Below are positions 1 through 13,502 of a stretch of 64,000 nucleotides of DNA, in pieces. The number at the start of each line of letters is the position of its first letter. Position 1 is the first letter of the stretch. The notes below the pieces were generated by a model. It saw nothing but the letters and a program-made list of their open reading frames with translations, had not been told where the DNA came from and did not search any database. The translations under genes and the position numbers were made by a program. The stretch spans positions 99,501 to 163,500 of the forward strand of contig CAMQGK010000007.1 of assembly GCA_947000775.1 (NCBI GenBank), written 5' to 3'. The stretch is from Pterois miles. Lineage: Eukaryota > Chordata > Actinopteri > Perciformes > Scorpaenidae.

Positions 1-66
1 TTATACGTTCTAAAACAGAAGCTGAACATTTCGGAATTGTTATGTTATAAGTTCTAAAATAGAAGC

Positions 67-81
67 TGAACATTCTGGAAT
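67..81. promoter_or_regulatory. Representative heat-shock-element match in a monomer (TG spacer)
   Basis: The sequence reads t-GAA-ca-TTC-tg-GAA-t. This is an exact match to the three-unit heat shock element nGAAnnTTCnnGAAn, the known binding pattern of heat shock factor trimers. The same match recurs throughout the array, and this entry is one example. Whether any factor binds is not known. Confidence 0.6.
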
Positions 82-110
82 TGTTACGTTTTATGTTCTA
101 AAACAGAAGC

Positions 111-125
111 TGAACATTCCGGAAT
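111..125. promoter_or_regulatory. Representative heat-shock-element match in a monomer (CG spacer)
   Basis: The sequence reads t-GAA-ca-TTC-cg-GAA-t. It matches the trimeric heat shock element and contains the perfect 10-bp palindrome ATTCCGGAAT. This is likely the ancestral form. The CTGG and CCAG forms elsewhere in the array are what CpG decay on either strand would give. Confidence 0.6.
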
Positions 126-3100
126 TGTTATGTTTCATGTTCTAAAATAGAAGCTGAACATTCCGAAACTGTAACGTTATATGTTCTAAAACAAAAGCTG
201 AACTTTCCGGAATTGTTGCGTTATATGTTCTAAAATAGAAGCTGAACATTCTGGAATTGTGCGTTGTATGTTTCAAAAATAGAAGCTGAACATTCCTGAA
301 TTTTACTTTCATGTTTTCTAAAATAGAGTCTGAACATTACCTAATTCTAACGTTATATGTTCTAAAACAGAAGTTGAACATTCTGCGATTGTTACGTTAC
401 ATGTTCTAAAATAAAAGCTAAACATTCTGCGATTGTTACGTTACATGTTCTAAAATAAAAGCTGAACATTCTGAAATTTTAACGTTATATGTTCTAAAAT
501 ACAAGCTGAACATTCGGGAATTATTACATTATATTTTCAAAAATAGAAGCTGAACATTCCGGAATTGTAACGTTATATGTTCTAAAATAGAAGATGAAAA
601 TTCGGAAATTTTAATGTTGTCTTCTGAAATAGAAGCTGAACATTCCAGAATTTTAACGTCATATGTTCTAAAATAGAAGCTGAACATTCTGTAATTGTTA
701 CGTTTGACCTTCTAAAACAGAAGGTGAACATTCCGAAATTGTAACGTTATACGCTCTAAAACAGATGCTGAATAATGTTATATGTTCTAAAATAGAAGCT
801 GAACATTCTGGAATTTTAACATTGTCTTCTAAAATAGAAGCTTAACATTCCGGAATTGTTACGTTATAGGTTCTGAAATAGAAGCTGAACATTCTGGAAT
901 TGTTACATTTTCTGTTCTAAAATAGAAGCTTAAAATTCCAAAATTGTTACGTTACATGGTCTAAAATAAAAGCTGAACATTCTGAAATTGTAATGTTATA
1001 TGTTCTTAAATAGAAGCTGAACATTCTGAAATTTTAACGTTGTCCTCTAAAATAGAAGCTTAACATTCTGGAATTTTAATGTCATGTGTTCTGAAATAGA
1101 ATCTGATCATTCCGTAATTGTAACGTTATGTGTTCTAAAATACAAGCTGAACAGTCGGGAATTGTACTTTGTATGTTCTAAAACAGAAGCTGAACATTTC
1201 AGAATTGTTATATTTTATGTTCTTAAATAGAAGCTTAAAATTCCAAAATTGTTACGTTACATGGTCTAAAATAAAAGCTGAACATTCTGAAATTGTAATG
1301 TTATATGTTCTTAAATAGAAGCTGAACATTCTGAAATTTTAACGTTGTCCTCTAAAATAGAAGCTTAACATTCCAGAATTTTAACGTCCTAAAAGACAAG
1401 CTGAACATTCTGGAATAGTTACGTTATATGTTCTAAAATGGAAGCTGAACATATCGGGAATTGTAAGTTGTATGTTCTAAATAGAAGCTGAACATTCCGG
1501 AATTTTAATGTCATGTGTTCTAAAATAAAAGCTGAACATTCTGGAATTTTTACATTTTATGTTCTAAAATAGAAGCTGAACATTTCAGAATTTTAATGTC
1601 GTGTGTTCTAAAATGGAATCTGAACATTTCGAAATGTTAACGTCGTGTTCTAAAATAGAAGCTGAACATTCTGGAATTGTTACTTTATATGTTCTAAAAT
1701 AGAAGATGAATATTCCGGAATTTTAACGTTATGTGTTCTAAAATAGAAGCTGAACATTTCAGAATTTTAATGTCATGTGTTCTAAAATAGAAGCTGAACA
1801 TTTCAGAATTTTAATGTCATGTGTTCTAAAATAGAATCTGAACATTTTGAAATGTTAACGTCGTGTTCTAAAATAGAAGCTGAACATTCTGTAATTGTTA
1901 CGTTTTATGTTCTAAAACAGAAGCTGAACATTCTGGAATTGTCATATTATATGTTCTAAAATAGAAGCTGAACATTCCGGAATTTTAATGTTATGTGTTC
2001 CAAAATAGAAGCTGAACATTCCGCAATTTTAATGTCATGTGTTCTAAAATAGAAGCTGAACATTCTGCAATTGTTACGTTATATGTTCTAAAACAAAAGC
2101 TGAACATTCTGAAATTCTAACGTTATATGTTGTGAAATAGAAGCTGAACATTCTGGAATTGTACGTTGTATGTTCTAAAATAGAAGCTGAACATTCCGGA
2201 ATTTTAATGTCATGTGTTCTAAAATAGAAGCTGAACATTCTGCAATTGTTACGTTATATGTTCTAAAACAAAAGCTGAACATTCTGAAATTCTAACGTTA
2301 TATGTTGTGAAATAGAAGCTGAACATTCTGGAATTGTACGTTGTATGTTCTAAAATAGAAGCTGAACATTCCGGAATTTTAATGTCATGTGTTCTAAAAT
2401 AGAATCTGAACATTTCGAAATGTTAACATCGTGTTCTAAAATGGAAGCTGAACATTCCGGAATTGTAACGTTATATGTTCTAAAATAAAAGCTGAACGTT
2501 CTGAAATTTAAACATTATATGTTATAAAATAGAAGCTGAACATTCTGAAATTTTAACATTGTCTTCTAAAATAGAAGCTTAACATTCCGGAATTGTTACG
2601 TTATAGGTTCTGAAATAGAAGCTGAACATTCTGGAATTGTTACATTTTCTGTTCTAAAATAGAAGCTGAACATTCTGAAATTTTAACGTTATGTTTTCTA
2701 AAATAGAAGATGAATATTCCGGAATTTTAACGTTATGTGTTCTAAAATAGAAGCTGAACATTCCCGAATTTTAACGTCATATGTTCTAAAAGAGAAGCTG
2801 AACATTCTACAATAGTTTCGTTATATGTTCTAAAATAAAAGCTGAACGTTCTGAAATTTAAAAATTATATGTTCTGAAATAGAAGCTGAACATTCTGAAA
2901 TTTTAACATTGTCTTCTAAAATACAAGCTGAACATTCGGGAATTGTACGTTGTATGTTCTAAAATAGAATCTTAACATTCCGTAATTGTAACGTTAAGTG
3001 TTCTAAAATACAAGCTGAACATTCGGGAATTGTACGTTGTATGTTCTAAAATAGAAGCTGAACATTCTGGAATTGTACGTTGTATGTTCTAAAATAGAAG

Positions 3101-4626
3101 CTGAACATTCCGGAATTTTAATGTCATGTGTTCTAAAATAGAAGCTGAACATTCTGGAATTTTTACGTTTTATGTTCTAAAATAGAAGCTGAACATTTTG
3201 AAATTTTAACGTCGTGTTCTAAAATAGAATCTAAACATTCCCTTATTGTAACGTTATATGTTCTAAAACAGAAGCTGAAAATTCTGGAATTGTCATGTTA
3301 TATGTTCTAAAATAGAAGCTGAACATTCCGGAATTTTAACGTTATGTGTTCCAAAATAGAAGCTGAACATTCCGCAATTTTAATGTCATGTGTTCTAAAA
3401 CAGAAGCTGAACATTCTGGAATTGTTATGTTATATGTTCTAAAATAGAAGCTGAACATTCCGGAATTTTAACGTTATGTGTTCCAAAATAGAAGCTGAAC
3501 ATTCCGCAATTTTAATGTCATGTGTTCTAAAATAGAAGCTGAACATTCTACAATAGTTTCGTTATATGTTCTAAAATAAAAGCTGAACGTTCTGAAATTT
3601 AAAAATTATATGTTATGAAATAGAAGCTGAACATTCTGAAATTTTAACATTGTCTTCTAAAATACAAGCTGAACATTTGGGAATTGTACGTTGTATGTTC
3701 TAAAATAGAAGATGAATATTCCGGAATTTTAAAGTTATGTGTTCTAAAATAGAAGCTGAACATTCCCTAATTTTAATGTCATGTGTTCTAAAACACAAGC
3801 TGAACATTCTGGAATTGTTATGTAATATGTTCTAAAATAGAAGCTGAACATTCCCGAATTGTAACGTTATATGTTCTAAAATAGAATCTGAACATTTTGA
3901 AATGTTAACGTCGTGTTCTACAATAGAATCTGAACATTCCCTAATTGTAACGTTATATGTTCTAAAACAGAAGCTGAACATTCCGGAATTTTAATGTCAT
4001 GTGTTCTAAGATAGAAGCTGAACATTCTGCAATTGTTACGTTATATGTTCTAAAACAAAAGCTGAACATTCTGAAATTCTAACGTTATATGTTGTAAAAT
4101 AGAAGCTGAACATTCTGGAATTTTACGTTGTATGTTCTAAAATAGAAGCTGAACAGTCCGGAATTTTAATGTCATGTGTTCTAAAATAGAATCTGAACAT
4201 TTCGAATTGTTAACATCGTGTTCTAAAATAGAAGCTGAACATTCCGGAATTTTAACGTTATATGTTCTAAAATAGAAGCTGAACATTCCCGAATTTTTAT
4301 GTCATGTGTTCTAAAACAGAAGCTGAACATTCTGGAATTGTTATGTAATATGTTCTAAAATAGAAGCTGAACATTCCCTAATTGTAAAGTTATATGTTCT
4401 AAAACAGAAGCAAAACATTCTGGAATTGTTATGTAATATGTTCTAAAATAGAAGCTGAACATTCCCGAATTGTAACGTTATATGTTCTGAAATAGAAGCT
4501 GAACATTCCCTAATAGTAAAGTTATATGTTCTAAAACAGAAGCAGAACATTCTGGAATTGTTATGTTATATGTTCTAAAATAGAAGCTGAACATTCCGGA
4601 ATTTTAACTTTATGTGTTCCAAAATT

Positions 4627-7600
4627 GAAGGTGAACATTCCTGAATTTTAATGTCATGTGTTCTAAAACAGAAGCTGATCATTCTGGAATTGTTATGTAA
4701 TATGTTCTTAAATAGAAGCTGAACATATCAGGAATTGTACGTTGTATATTGTAAAATAGAAGTTGAACATTCCGGAATTTTAATGTCATGTGTTCAAAAA
4801 TGGAAGCTGAACATTCTGGAATTGTATGTTTTATGTTCTAAAATAGAAGCTGAACATTCTGGAATTGTTACGTTATATGTTCTAGAATAGAAGATGAATA
4901 TTCCGGAATTTTAACGTTATGTGTTCTAAAATAGAAGCTCAACATTCTGGAATTTTTACGTTTTATGTTCTAAAATAGAAGCTGAACATTTCAGAATTTT
5001 AATGTCATGTGTTCTAAAATAGAATCTGAACATTTCGAAATGTTAACGTCGTGTTCTAAAATAGAAGCTGAACATTCTGGAATTGTTACGTTATATGTTC
5101 TAAAATAGAAGATGAATATTCCGGAATTTTAACGTTATGTGTTCTAAAATAGAAGCTGAACATTCTGGAATTGTTATGTAATATGTTCTAAAAAACAATA
5201 TGAACATTTCGAAATGTTAACATCGTGTTCTAAAACAGAAGCTGAACATTCCGAAATTGTAACGTTTTATGTTCTAAAATAGAAGCTGAACATTTTGAAA
5301 TGTTAACGTCGTGTTCTAAAATAGAAGCTGAACATTCTGGAATTGTTATGTAATATGTTCTAAAATAGAAGCTGAACATTCCGGAATTGTAACGTTATAT
5401 GTTCTAAAATAGAAGCTGAACATTCGGGAATTGTACGTTGTATGTTCTAAAATAGAATCTGAACATTTCGAAATGTTAACGTCGTGTTCTAAAATAGAAG
5501 CTGAACATTCTGGAATTGTTACGTTATATGTTCTAAAATAGAAGAAGAATATTCCGGAATTTTAACGTTATGTGTTCCAAAATACAAGCTGAACATTCCG
5601 CAATTTTAATGTCATGTGTTCTAAAATAGAAGCTGAACATTCTACAATAGTTTCGTTATATGTTCTAAAATAAAAGCTGAACGTTCTGAAATTTAAACAT
5701 TATATGTTCTAAAATAGAAGCTGAACATTCTGAAATTTTAACATTGTCTTCTAAAATACAAGCTGAACATTCGGGAATTGTACGTTGTATGTTCTAAAAT
5801 AGAAGATGAATATTCCGGAATTTTAACGTTATGTGTTCTAAAATAGAAGCTGAACATTCCCGAATTTTAATGTCATGTGTTCTAAAACAGAAGCAGAACA
5901 TTCTGGAATTGTTATGTTATATGTTCTAAAATACAAGCTGAACATTCGGGAATTGTACGTTGTATGTTCTAAAATAGAAGGTGAACATTCCTGAATTTTA
6001 ATGTCATGTGTTCTAAAACAGAAGCTGATCATTCTGGAATTGTTATGTAATATGTTCTTAAATAGAAGCTGAACATATCAGGAATTGTACGTTGTATATT
6101 GTAAAATAGAAGTTGAACATTCCGGAATTTTAATGTCATGTGTTCAAAAATGGAAGCTGAACATTCTGGAATTGTATGTTTTATGTTCTAAAATAGAAGC
6201 TGAACATTCTGGAATTGTTACGTTATATGTTCTAGAATAGAAGATGAATATTCCGGAATTTTAACGTTATGTGTTCTAAAATAGAAGCTGAACATTCTGG
6301 AATTGTTATGTAATATGTTCTAAAAAACAATATGAACATTTCGAAATGTTAACATCGTGTTCTAAAACAGAAGCTGAACATTCCGAAATTGTAACGTTTT
6401 ATGTTCTAAAATAGAAGCTGAACATTTTGAAATGTTAACGTCGTGTTCTAAAATAGAAGCTGAACATTCTGGAATTGTTATGTAATATGTTCTAAAATAG
6501 AAGCTGAACATTCCGGAATTGTAACGTTATATGTTCTAAAATAGAAGCTGAACATTCGGGAATTGTACGTTGTATGTTCTAAAATAGAATCTGAACATTT
6601 CGAAATGTTAACGTCGTGTTCTAAAATAGAAGCTGAACATTCTGGAATTGTTACGTTATATGTTCTAAAATAGAAGAAGAATATTCCGGAATTTTAATGT
6701 TATGTGTTCCAAAATACAAGCTGAACATTCCGCAATTTTAATGTCATGTGTTCTAAAATAGAAGCTGAACATTCTACAATAGTTTCGTTATATGTTCTAA
6801 AATAAAAGCTGAACGTTCTGAAATTTAAACATTATATGTTCTAAAATAGAAGCTGAACGTTCTGAAATTTAAACATTATATGTTCTAAAATAGAGCCTGA
6901 ACATTCTGAAATTTTAACATTGTCTTCTAAAATAGAAGCTTAACATTCCGGAATTGTTACGTTATAGGTTCTGAAATAGAAGCTGAACATTCTGGAATTG
7001 TTACGTTTTATGTTCTAAAATAGAAGCTGAACATTCTGAAATTTTAACGTTGTCTTCTAAAATAGAAGCTTAACATTCCAGAATTTTAACGTTATATGTT
7101 CTAAAATAGAAGTTGAACATTCTGGAATTGTACATTGTATGTTCTAAAATAGAAGCTGAACATTCTGGAATTGTTACGTTATATGTTCTAAAATAGAAGA
7201 TGAATATTCCGGAATTTTAACGTTATGTCTTCTAAAATAGAAGCTTAACATTCCGGAATTGTTACGTTATATGTTCTAAAATAGAAGCTGAACATTCCCT
7301 AATTGTAACGTTATATGTTCTAAAACAGAAGCAGAACATTCTGGAATTGTTATGTTATATGTTCTAAAATAGAAGCTGAACATTCCGGAATTTTAACTTT
7401 ATGTGTTCCAAAATAGAAGCTGAACATTCCGCAATTTTAATGTCATGTGTTCTAAAACAGAAGCTGAACATTCTGGAATTGTTATGTAATATGTTCTAAA
7501 AAACAATATGAACATTTCGAAATGTTAACATCGTGTTCTAAAACAGAAGCTGAACATTCCGAAATTGTAATGTTTTATGTTCTAAAATAGAAGCTGAACA

Positions 7601-8180
7601 TTTTGAAATGTTAACGTCGTGTTCTAAAATAGAAGCTGAACATTCTGGAATTGTTATGTAATATGTTCTAAAATAGAAGCTGAACATTCTGGAATTGTAA
7701 CGTTATATGTTCTAAAATAGAAGCTGAACATTCGGGAATTGTACGTTGTATGTTCTAAAATAGAATCTGAACATTTCGAAATGTTAACGTCGTGTTCTAA
7801 AATAGAAGCTGAACATTCTGGAATTGTTACGTTATATGTTCTAAAATAGAAGAAGAATATTCCGGAATTTTAACGTTATGTGTTCCAAAATACAAGCTGA
7901 ACATTCCGAAATTTTAATGTCATGTGTTCTAAAATAGAAGCTGAACATTCTACAATAGTTTCGTTATATGTTCTAAAATAGAAGCTGAACGTTCTGAAAT
8001 TTAAACATTATATGTTCTAAAATAGAAGCTGAACATTCTGAAATTTTAACATTGTCTTCTAAAATAGAAGCTTAACATTCCGGAATTGTTACGTTATAGG
8101 TTCTGAAATAGAAGCTGAACATTCTGGAATTGTTACGTTTTATGTTCTAAAATAGAAGCTGAACATTCTGAAATTTTAAC
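4627..8180 (+). repeat. Higher-order repeat of about 1.15 kb, about three units
   Basis: The rare variant AAAAAACAATATGAAC occurs at about 5,188, 6,319 and 7,497, which gives steps of about 1,131 and 1,178 bp. It is followed each time by the same series of monomers, including GAAGAAGAATATTCC at about 5,541, 6,672 and 7,851. A further segment starting at 4,627 is repeated at 5,977, an offset of 1,350 bp. Unequal exchange would explain the differing unit lengths. Confidence 0.8.
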
Positions 8181-11100
8181 GTTGTCTTCTAAAATAGAAG
8201 CTTAACATTCCAGAATTTTAACATTATATGTTCTAAAATAGAAGCTGAACATTCTGGAATTGTACGTTGTATGTTCTAAAATAGAAGCTGAACATTCTGG
8301 AATTTTAATGTCACGTGTTCTGAAATAGAATCTTAACATTCCGTAATTGTAACGTTAAGTGTTCTAAAATACAAGCTGAACTTTCGGGAATTGTACGTTG
8401 TATGTTCTAAAATAGAAGCTGAACATTCTGGAATTGTACGTTGTATGTTCTAAAATAGAAGCTGAACATTCCGGAATTTTAATGTTATGTGTTCTAAAAT
8501 AGAAGCTGAACATTCTGGAATTTTTATGTTTTATGTTCTAAAATAGAAGCTGAACATTTTGAAATGTTAACGTCGTGTTCTAAAATAGAAGCTGAACATT
8601 CTGGAATTGTTACGTTATATGTTCTAAAATAGAAGATGAATATTCCGGAATTTTAACGTTATGTGTTCTAAAATAGAAACTGAACATTTTGAAATGTTAA
8701 CGTCGTGTTCTAAAATAGAATCTGAACATTCCCTAATTGTAACGTTATATGTTCTAAAACAGAAGCTGAACATTCTGGAATTGTCATGTTATATGTTCTA
8801 AAATAGAAGCTGAACATTCTGGAATTTTAATGTCATGTATTCTGAAATAGAATCTTAACATTCCGTAATTGTAACGTTAAGTTTTCTAAAATACAAGCTG
8901 AACATTCGGGAATTGTACGTTGTATGTTCTAAAATAGAAGCTGAACATTCTGGAATTGTAGGTTGTATGTTTTAAAATAGAAGCTGAACAGTCCGGAATT
9001 TTAATGTCATGTGTTCTAAAATAGAAGCTGAACATTTTGAAATGTTAACGTCGTGTTCTAAAATAGAATCTGAACATTCCCTAATTGTAACGTTATATGT
9101 TCTAAAACAGAAGCTGAACATTCTGGAATTGTCATGTTATATGTTCTAAAATAGAAGCTGAACATTCCGGAATTTTAATGTTATGTGTTCCAAAATAGAA
9201 GCTGAACATTCCGCAATTCCAATGTCATGTGTCTTAAAATAGAAGCTGAACATTCTGCAATTGTTACATTATATGTTCTAAAACAAAAGCTGAACATTCT
9301 GAAATTCTAACGTTATATGTTGTAAAAAAGAAGCTGAACATTCTGGAATTGTTACGTTATATGTTCTAAAACAGAAGATGAATATTCCAGAATTTTATCG
9401 TTATGTGTTCTAAAATAGAAGCTGAACATTCCCGAATTTTTATGTCATGTGTTCTAAAACAGAAGCTGAACATTCTGGAATTGTTATGTCACGTGTTCTA
9501 AAACAGAAGCTGAACATTCTGGAATTGGTATGTAATATGTTCTAAAATAGAAGCTGAACATTCCCTAATTGTAACGTTATATGTTCTAAAACAGAAGCAG
9601 AACATTCTGGAATTGTTATGTAATATGTTCTAAAATAGAAGCTGAACATTCCCGAATTGTAACTTTATATGTTCTAAAATAGAAGCTGAACATTCCCTAA
9701 TAGTAACGTTATATGTTCTAAAACAGAAGCAGAACATTCTGGAATTGTTATGTTATATTTTCTAAAATAGAAGCTGAACATTCCGGAATTTTAACTTTAT
9801 GTGTTCCAAAATCGAAGCTGAACATTCCGCAATTTTAATGTCATGTGTTCTAAAATAGAAGCTCAACATTCTGCAATTGTTTCGTTATATGTTCTCAAAT
9901 AGAAGCTGAACATTCTGAAATTTTAACGTTGTCTTCTAAAATAGAAGCTTAACATCCCAGAATTTTAACGTTATATGTTCTAAAATAGAAGCTGAACATT
10001 CTGGAATTGTACGTTGTATGTTCTAAAATAGAAGCTGAACATTCGGGAATTGTACGTTTTTTGTTCTAAAATAGAACCTGAACATTCTGGAATTGTACGT
10101 TATATGTTCTAAAATAGAAGCTGAACATTCCGGAATTTTAATGTCATGTGTTCTAAAATAGAAGCTGAACATTCTGGAATTTTTACGTTTTATGTTCTAA
10201 AATAGAAGCTGAACATTTTGAAATGTTAACGTCGTGTTCTAAAATAGAATCTGAACATTCCCTAATTGTAACGTTATATGTTCTAAAACAGAAGCTGAAC
10301 ATTCTGGAATTGTCATGTTATATGTTCTAAAATAGAATCTGAACATTCCCTAATTGTAACGTTATATGTTCTAAAACAGAAGCTGAACATTCTGGAATTG
10401 TCATGTTATATGTTATAAAATAGAAGCTGAACATTCCGGAATTTTAATGTTATGTGTTCGAAAATAGAAGCTGAACATTCCGCAATTCCAATTTCATGTG
10501 TCTTAAAATAGAAGCTGAACATTCTGCAATTGTTACGTTATATGTTCTAAAATAGAAGCTGAACATTCCCTAATTGAAACGTTATATGTTCTAAAACAGA
10601 AGCTGAACATTCTGTAATTGTTATGATATATGTTCTACAATAGAAGCTGAACATTCCGGAATTTTAACGTTATGTGTTCCAAAATAGAAGCTGAACATTC
10701 TGAAATTTTAACGTTGTCTTCTAAAATAGAAGCTTAACATTCCGGAATTGTTACGTTATATGTTCTGAAATAGAAGCTGAACATGCTGGAATTGTTACGT
10801 TTTATGTTCTAAAATAGAAGCTGAACGTTCTGAAATATTAACGTTGTCTTCTAAAATAGAAGCTTAACATCCCAGAATTTTAACGTTATATGTTCTAAAA
10901 TAGAAGCTGAACATTCTGGAATTGTACGTTGTATGTTCTAAAATAGAAGCTGAACATTCTGGAATTTTAATGTCACGTGTTCTGAAATAGAATCTTAACA
11001 TTCCGTAATTGTAACGTTAAGTGTTCTAAAATACAAGCTGAACTTTCGGGAATTGTACGTTGTATGTTCTAAAATAGAAGCTGAACATTCTGGAATTGTA

Positions 11101-13502
11101 CGTTGTATGTTCTAAAATAGAAGCTGAACATTCCGGAATTTTAATGTTATGTGTTCTAAAATAGAAGCTGAACATTCTGGAATTTTTATGTTTTATGTTC
11201 TAAAATAGAAGCTGAACATTTTGAAATGTTAACGTCGTGTTCTAAAATAGAAGCTGAACATTCTGGAATTGTTACGTTATATGTTCTAAAATAGAAGATG
11301 AATATTCCGGAATTTTAACGTTATGTGTTCTAAAATAGAAACTGAACATTTTGAAATGTTAACGTCGTGTTCTAAAATAGAATCTGAACATTCCCTAATT
11401 GTAACGTTATATGTTCTAAAACAGAAGCTGAACATTCTGGAATTGTCATGTTATATGTTCTAAAATAGAAGCTGAACATTCTGGAATTTTAATGTCATGT
11501 ATTCTGAAATAGAATCTTAACATTCCGTAATTGTAACGTTAAGTTTTCTAAAATACAAGCTGAACATTCGGGAATTGTACGTTGTATGTTCTAAAATAGA
11601 AGCTGAACATTCTGGAATTGTACGTTGTATGTTTTAAAATAGAAGCTGAACAGTCCGGAATTTTAATGTCATGTGTTCTAAAATAGAAGCTGAACATTTT
11701 GAAATGTTAACGTCGTGTTCTAAAATAGAATCTGAACATTCCCTAATTGTAACGTTATATGTTCTAAAACAGAAGCTGAACATTCTGGAATTGTCATGTT
11801 ATATGTTCTAAAATAGAAGCTGAACATTCCGGAATTTTAATGTTATGTGTTCCAAAATAGAAGCTGAACATTCCGCAATTCCAATGTCATGTGTCTTAAA
11901 ATAGAAGCTGAACATTCTGCAATTGTTACATTATATGTTCTAAAACAAAAGCTGAACATTCTGAAATTCTAACGTTATATGTTGTAAAAAAGAAGCTGAA
12001 CATTCTGGAATTGTTACGTTATATGTTCTAAAACAGAAGATGAATATTCCAGAATTTTATCGTTATGTGTTCTAAAATAGAAGCTGAACATTCCCGAATT
12101 TTTATGTCATGTGTTCTAAAACAGAAGCTGAACATTCTGGAATTGTTATGTCACGTGTTCTAAAACAGAAGCTGAACATTCTGGAATTGGTATGTAATAT
12201 GTTCTAAAATAGAAGCTGAACATTCCCTAATTGTAACGTTATATGTTCTAAAACAGAAGCAGAACATTCTGGAATTGTTATGTAATATGTTCTAAAATAG
12301 AAGCTGAACATTCCCGAATTGTAACTTTATATGTTCTAAAATAGAAGCTGAACATTCCCTAATAGTAACGTTATATGTTCTAAAACAGAAGCAGAACATT
12401 CTGGAATTGTTATGTTATATGTTCTAAAATAGAAGCTGAACATTCTGGAATTTTAACTTTATGTGTTCCAAAATCGAAGCTGAACATTCCGCAATTTTAA
12501 TGTCATGTGTTCTAAAATAGAAGCTCAACATTCTGCAATTGTTTCGTTATATGTTCTCAAATAGAAGCTGAACATTCTGAAATTTTAACGTTGTCTTCTA
12601 AAATAGAAGCTTAACATCCCAGAATTTTAACGTTATATGTTCTAAAATAGAAGCTGAACATTCTGGAATTGTACGTTGTATGTTCTAAAATAGAAGCTGA
12701 ACATTCGGGAATTGTACGTTTTTTGTTCTAAAATAGAACCTGAACATTCTGGAATTGTACGTTATATGTTCTAAAATAGAAGCTGAACATTCCGGAATTT
12801 TAATGTCATGTGTTCTAAAATAGAAGCTGAACATTCTGGAATTTTTACGTTTTATGTTCTAAAATAGAAGCTGAACATTTTGAAATGTTAACGTCGTGTT
12901 CTAAAATAGAATCTGAACATTCCCTAATTGTAACGTAATATGTTCTAAAACAGAAGCTGAACATTCTGGAATTGTCATGTTATATGTTCTAAAATAGAAT
13001 CTGAACATTCCCTAATTGTAACGTTATATGTTCTAAAACAGAAGCTGAACATTCTGGAATTGTCATGTTATATGTTATAAAATAGAAGCTGAACATTCCG
13101 GAATTTTAATGTTATGTGTTCGAAAATAGAAGCTGAACATTCCGCAATTCCAATTTCATGTGTCTTAAAATAGAAGCTGAACATTCTGCAATTGTTACGT
13201 TATATGTTCTAAAATAGAAGCTGAACATTCCCTAATTGAAACGTTATATGTTCTAAAACAGAAGCTGAACATTCTGTAATTGTTATGATATATGTTCTAC
13301 AATAGAAGCTGAACATTCCGGAATTTTAACGTTATGTGTTCCAAAATAGAAGCTGAACATTCTGAAATTTTAACGTTGTCTTCTAAAATAGAAGCTTAAC
13401 ATTCCGGAATTGTTACGTTATATGTTCTGAAATAGAAGCTGAACATGCTGGAATTGTTACGTTTTATGTTCTAAAATAGAAGCTGAACGTTCTGAAATTT
13501 TA
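8180..13502 (+). repeat. 2,662-bp tandem duplication, two copies
   Basis: Marker variants repeat at a constant offset of 2,662 bp. CTTTCGGG is at 8,381 and 11,043, and GAAGCTTAACATCCCAG ends at 9,960 and 12,622. The two copies, about 8,180-10,840 and 10,842-13,502, differ by only scattered single bases, for example GGTTGTATG near 8,969 against CGTTGTATG near 11,631. The high identity suggests a recent event. Confidence 0.88.

Larger units (their letters stand above)
1..4950 (+). repeat. Satellite long block, copy A
   Basis: This block pairs with 16,471-21,615. Base 1 aligns with base 16,471, and rare variants recur in the same order: AACAAAAGCTGAACTTTCC at 190 and about 16,660, the deletion form GATGCTGAATAATG at 764 and about 17,235, and the short GTCCTAAAAGACAAGC form at about 1,385 and 17,638. 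Copy A has about 220 bp of extra monomers near 800-1,080, so the offset drops from 16,470 to about 16,253. Copy B lacks one monomer near 17,650. The pairing fades near 4,620. Confidence 0.85.
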
